NCBI GenBank assembly: GCA_035371485.1
Contig: DAOOWV010000033.1
Coordinates: 1 to 10,132 of the forward strand
Length of the DNA: 10,132 bases
Direction: 5' to 3'
DNA from: DAOOWV01 sp035371485
Lineage (GTDB): Bacteria; Patescibacteriota; Dojkabacteria; JAFGLO01
The position numbers and the translations under genes are program-made. Position 1 is the stretch's first letter; each line of letters starts with the position of its first letter. Shown piece by piece: positions 7,093 through 10,132 of the stretch. The notes beneath the pieces were generated by a model. That model searched no databases and had not been told where the DNA came from. It saw nothing but the letters and a program-made list of their open reading frames with translations.

Positions 7093-9108
7093 TTACTTAT
7101 CTGCTAAAAATCTATCAATCTGGACAGGAACAACAAATGGATTAGTATATGTTTTTACTCTTACAAAGCCCTTATCACTATCTGAACTAAATCTTACAAG
7201 AGAATCAGCAAAATCCGAGAAATCATAATATTTTCTCAACTCCCTTATTTCTTCCTCATTGTTAAGATGTGCGATAAACCAATTTTGAGTATTTTTCAAA
7301 ATATTTGCACTAATAGAGCTGACCTCTTGGGTAGCATATATTAAACCTAAGTTAAGTTTTGCACCTTCTTTAGCAATTCTATTGTAGATTTGGCTAAGAT
7401 CTTTCTCGTCTTTTTTAGGGAATAGATTATGTGCTTCTTCAAAATAGAACTGGATAAAATTCGTTAGTTTGCTTTCAATGAATTTATTCATTGAATCCTC
7501 AAAGATCTTCCTACATATTCTTTCTGAATAAAGATTTTGTATTTCTGGATCTCCCTGCGACAGATCAACAATGACGATCTCACCCTTTCGCAGGCTTTCT
7601 ATTACTTTATCCTCGAAAGGTTTATCTGCAACACTCGTATGTAATTTAATTAGTGGTTTTAGTTTATGATATCCACTTACAAAACTGGATGAGCCAGCCT
7701 GTTTTTTACGTGTGAGAAATATGATTATCGACTTCAATTCTTCATCTGCCCATTCTTTCCCTTTTTCAGTCTTATATTTTTTTAGGTAATCAATCTCGTC
7801 ATATTTATCCCAAAGTTGACTAAACCAAATAACTGCATCATCAAGTGAGATTCCTTTTGATGGATCAATAGGACTAGATTCCCTAACAGCTTTATTTATA
7901 TCCGCTTGTCCACTAAAGGAGACTTTGAAATTAGATGGTAAAGAAAATCCCGCTTGAAACAAGCAACATTGATATGCAGCAACTTTTCTATCATACCTTA
8001 CCTTCACGCTCATATCTTGATCATAATCCTCTGGCTTTTCCAAGTTAATAGATAGAAAACCGTTAAGATAATCCGAACTTTCACCAATTTCTTTGAAATG
8101 CCTTTGAATTAAAGAAAATCCTGATAAAACTTCTGTATAAAAATTGACTTTCATTACATTAAAGCCTTCTTTCTCTAATACGCTGTACCTAGTTACTTGT
8201 TCCTTATAAAGTTCATAAATGGCAGTACCTTCATCCTGTTGATTAGCATTTGCATACTCCCCATTAATGTCAAAAATAATCTGCCCGACTTTTTGTCGTG
8301 GAGCTGACCCCTCAAAATTATCTGTACCAGAATCACTATCATCTTGAGTATTTTTAGCTTTTGATGATATTTCCTGTGTTGCTTCAATTATCTTCTTAAG
8401 GGTATTAGATTTTCCTGTTCTAGTCATACCGAATAATGCAGTTCTCTTGCCTAAGAAGTCCTTTGGGTTAATATAGACTTCAACATCTTCTTGATCATAT
8501 TGAAATCTTCTACTAGAACTATATCTTACCTTTCCAATTGGAAAGTCATATTGACTTCCGACAATATCATCCTTGCTTCTTAGGTTGACGATATATCGAA
8601 GCACGTCACCACTTGCCTTATAAACAACATAGTTGTTCGCTGAATAGAAGTTCTCAACATCTGCACCAAACTCTATTCGTTCTTTACCCTCTTCACCAAT
8701 TTTATAAAATGTACCTAAAATCCTACACTCAAGACCTGAAAAACTAAATTCATATCGTGTAAAAGTATCTAATTTGCTCTGTTGTCCATTCGTAATATCA
8801 ACGTTATCTTTGTAATACTCAATCATTGAACTAACGACATCATTATCTGTTGGTAGCTTAGATGGAGCTATTGCTCTTAAAAGTAAAGCTTCTTTCCTGT
8901 CAGGATCAGAATCACCTGTATAAAAAGCTAATAAAAAAGAACCATGAGGAATACCACCTGCTCTATGCTTCCAAGCATCTGAGATTAATATTTGAGCCTT
9001 TGAATAATCTAAATAATATGGTTTCCCAACTAAAAAATTCTCGTTTATTCCTTTCTTTAGAATATCTATTGATAATATTTGATCAATTTTGTCTTCGATT
9101 AATGCCAT
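7093..9108 (-). CDS. herA: HerA-family hexameric DNA translocase ATPase
   Basis: 671 residues, starting ATG five bases after the methyltransferase stop, with only an A-rich upstream stretch. HerA is a FtsK/VirB4-like ring ATPase that pumps duplex DNA into NurA. Residues 1-200 are beta-rich and fit a HAS-barrel-type N-domain (GIPHGSFLLAF, RILGTFY). The motor follows: Walker A GMTRTGKSNT (227-236), the family motif FDINGEYA (279-286), Walker B EIVIVDLSQ (510-518), FEEAHNLFP (556-564), and RIAKEGAKLNLGLIYATQ (577-594) acting as sensor. The C-terminal VPVQIDRF (660-667) is the usual closing strand. Between Walker A and FDINGEYA is a polar, Asp/Ser-rich insert (about 247-272). No nuclease or SIR2 domain is fused, so cleavage must come from NurA next door. 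All key motor residues are present, so an active enzyme is expected. Confidence 0.9.
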   Translation of the reverse strand: MALIEDKIDQILSIDILKKGINENFLVGKPYYLDYSKAQILISDAWKHRAGGIPHGSFLLAFYTGDSDPDRKEALLLRAIAPSKLPTDNDVVSSMIEYYKDNVDITNGQQSKLDTFTRYEFSFSGLECRILGTFYKIGEEGKERIEFGADVENFYSANNYVVYKASGDVLRYIVNLRSKDDIVGSQYDFPIGKVRYSSSRRFQYDQEDVEVYINPKDFLGKRTALFGMTRTGKSNTLKKIIEATQEISSKAKNTQDDSDSGTDNFEGSAPRQKVGQIIFDINGEYANANQQDEGTAIYELYKEQVTRYSVLEKEGFNVMKVNFYTEVLSGFSLIQRHFKEIGESSDYLNGFLSINLEKPEDYDQDMSVKVRYDRKVAAYQCCLFQAGFSLPSNFKVSFSGQADINKAVRESSPIDPSKGISLDDAVIWFSQLWDKYDEIDYLKKYKTEKGKEWADEELKSIIIFLTRKKQAGSSSFVSGYHKLKPLIKLHTSVADKPFEDKVIESLRKGEIVIVDLSQGDPEIQNLYSERICRKIFEDSMNKFIESKLTNFIQFYFEEAHNLFPKKDEKDLSQIYNRIAKEGAKLNLGLIYATQEVSSISANILKNTQNWFIAHLNNEEEIRELRKYYDFSDFADSLVRFSSDSDKGFVRVKTYTNPFVVPVQIDRFLADK

Positions 9109-9113
9109 GCTTT

Positions 9114-10094
9114 TTAATTTAATAATTTAAGTTTTGTTGTTTTTAACTCTGGATCTTGCAATCTAATTTTGGCTTGTTCACTATATTCATCTGAGATATC
9201 GATGCTAACCCATTTTCGATTCAATCTCTCAGCACAATAACCAGTAGTATTACTACCTGCAAAGGGATCAAAAACAAGATCATTTTTATCAGTTAAGAAC
9301 TCTATAAAAAATGAAGCCAGTTGTGATGACATTCTCGCAGGATGGGGTTTAATTTCTTTTTGCCTACATGCCTTTAAAAAGTAATCATTTGAACTAGTAT
9401 TAGCAAAACTCATAATATTTTGAGGTAGTCTTAAATCCCTCTCAGGATCAATTTGTTCAAATTCTAGCAAATTATGCATTATGCTTCCTCCGTTATCAGA
9501 AAGAAAACTCTTTTCTCCAATAACATGTTCTGATGGTCTTTTCCCAGAGTTATACTTCTTTTTTTTCAACAGTCGTTTCATGCTTTGACTATATGGTCTC
9601 AATATCTTAGTATTATCTGCCTTGGGAAAATCCGATTTTGACATCCACCAAACATGAGTATAACTATCAACTGTCCTAATTCTATTAACTGTGACCCATT
9701 GTGCTGGGGAAGGTAATCTGGAAGGGTTATAACAAATGAATTCTTGACACAATCTTAGGTCTGCATCTTTACTTCCAACAAAAGCTAGTAAGGACTCAAG
9801 GTGTAACAATGACTGTACAGGTCGCCCAGGCTCCCAAGCATTACCTAATTCTATTATGATCGATCCGTTTGGAGCTAAAAGATCAGCAAAAAGAGGTGCA
9901 AGTTCTGCAAACCATTTTTTATATTCTTCGCCCTGTTTATTCCCATACTTCTTTTTACTATTCAACGGAAAAGGAGGTGAGGTAAGTATAAGTTGTACCT
10001 TGCCTTTAAACTTTTTCCCAAAAGCCCCTTTAATGTTTTTTATGGAATCACCAATATAATATTCTCCTAGTTTTGTTTTATATAGTTTATTCAT
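9114..10094 (-). CDS. Beta-class DNA methyltransferase, PvuII-like, probably N4-cytosine
   Basis: 326 residues of the N6_N4_Mtase family. The catalytic motif IV TSPPFPL (38-44) precedes the AdoMet motif I DPFAGSNTTG (276-285), the order of the beta class. SPPF instead of DPPY favours methylation of the cytosine N4 amino group. The segments TSPPFPLNSKKKYGN, NPSRLPSPAQWVTVNRIR (123-140) and WWMSKSDFPKADN (149-161) resemble the group of M.PvuII as I remember it. The variable, basic middle part (about 165-250) should hold target recognition. The ATG at 10094 has GAGGA six bases upstream and overlaps the stop of the preceding gene (ATGA). The gene is coupled to HerA, five bases downstream; no restriction endonuclease of ordinary type follows. 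Its likely job is marking self DNA; m6A specificity cannot be excluded. Confidence 0.88.
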   Translation of the reverse strand: MNKLYKTKLGEYYIGDSIKNIKGAFGKKFKGKVQLILTSPPFPLNSKKKYGNKQGEEYKKWFAELAPLFADLLAPNGSIIIELGNAWEPGRPVQSLLHLESLLAFVGSKDADLRLCQEFICYNPSRLPSPAQWVTVNRIRTVDSYTHVWWMSKSDFPKADNTKILRPYSQSMKRLLKKKKYNSGKRPSEHVIGEKSFLSDNGGSIMHNLLEFEQIDPERDLRLPQNIMSFANTSSNDYFLKACRQKEIKPHPARMSSQLASFFIEFLTDKNDLVFDPFAGSNTTGYCAERLNRKWVSIDISDEYSEQAKIRLQDPELKTTKLKLLN

Positions 10095-10132
10095 TTTTTA
10101 TCCTCAAGTCTTTTTAGTAGAAGGCTAATTAA
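10091..10132 (-). CDS. C-terminal end of an upstream gene, cut by the window edge
   Basis: From the right edge the minus strand is open for 13 codons (LISLLLKRLEDKK) and ends in a TGA that overlaps the methyltransferase ATG by 4 bp (ATGA). Such an overlap is typical of genes translated as one unit. The tail is helical and charged and could end a regulator, a specificity protein or anything else; too little is visible to name it. If real, it is the first or an earlier member of the defence operon. Confidence 0.45.
   Translation of the reverse strand, partial: LISLLLKRLEDKK
10101..10105 (-). promoter_or_regulatory. Ribosome binding site of the methyltransferase
   Basis: GAGGA on the minus strand, six bases before the ATG at 10094. 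It is the only strong Shine-Dalgarno in the operon; herA and nurA have weak A-rich upstream stretches and are probably translated by coupling. Confidence 0.6.

Noticed and set aside
8193..8387. 64-codon frame overlapping herA in another frame
   Set aside because: Lies over the Asp/Ser insert and FDINGEYA coding region; rich in Lys and Met as expected from a shadow of AT-rich code.
8862..9122. 86-codon plus-strand frame across the start of herA
   Set aside because: Antisense to the well supported HerA N-terminus.
9856..10059. 67-codon plus-strand frame inside the methyltransferase
   Set aside because: Antisense to motif IV; no independent evidence.

Overview
The window falls into two very different halves. 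Positions 1 to about 4660 hold the remains of a type IV pilus / type II secretion-like locus: a 7TM sensor gene on the minus strand, then on the plus strand a receiver domain joined to a PilB ATPase, a PilC platform protein and three or four prepilin-like genes. Nearly all are damaged by frameshifts, missing starts, in-frame stops or internal deletions. A rotted HAD-hydrolase pseudogene (minus strand, about 5338 to 4715) continues this decay. The gene set (7TM-plus-PDC sensor, receiver next to pilB, small prepilins, an LVIVD-like segment), the AT-rich sequence and the compact layout suggest a bacterium of the candidate phyla radiation (Patescibacteria/Parcubacteria). This is an inference from gene style; no rRNA or other marker gene is present.

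Between about 5339 and 5730 lies a stretch without a convincing large gene. It holds two copies of an imperfect direct repeat, each leading into a hairpin, a further stem-loop at 5526-5556, and a possible 50-residue membrane peptide gene on the plus strand. It separates the decayed half from the intact half.

Positions 5730 to 10132 carry a compact minus-strand operon with no broken frame in 4.4 kb. In transcription order it contains the last 13 codons of an unidentified gene, a PvuII-like beta-class (probably N4-cytosine) DNA methyltransferase, a HerA-family hexameric translocase ATPase, and a NurA-family nuclease with an inserted zinc ribbon. The genes overlap by 4 bp or are separated by 5 and 1 bp. 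HerA and NurA are known partners that process DNA ends. A dedicated methyltransferase in the same transcription unit suggests a modification-guided defence system, in which methylation marks self DNA and HerA-NurA translocates along and degrades unmarked DNA. Defence systems built on HerA (with SIR2 or DUF4297 partners) are established. I do not know a named system with the methyltransferase-HerA-NurA set, so this is the main candidate for a poorly described system here.
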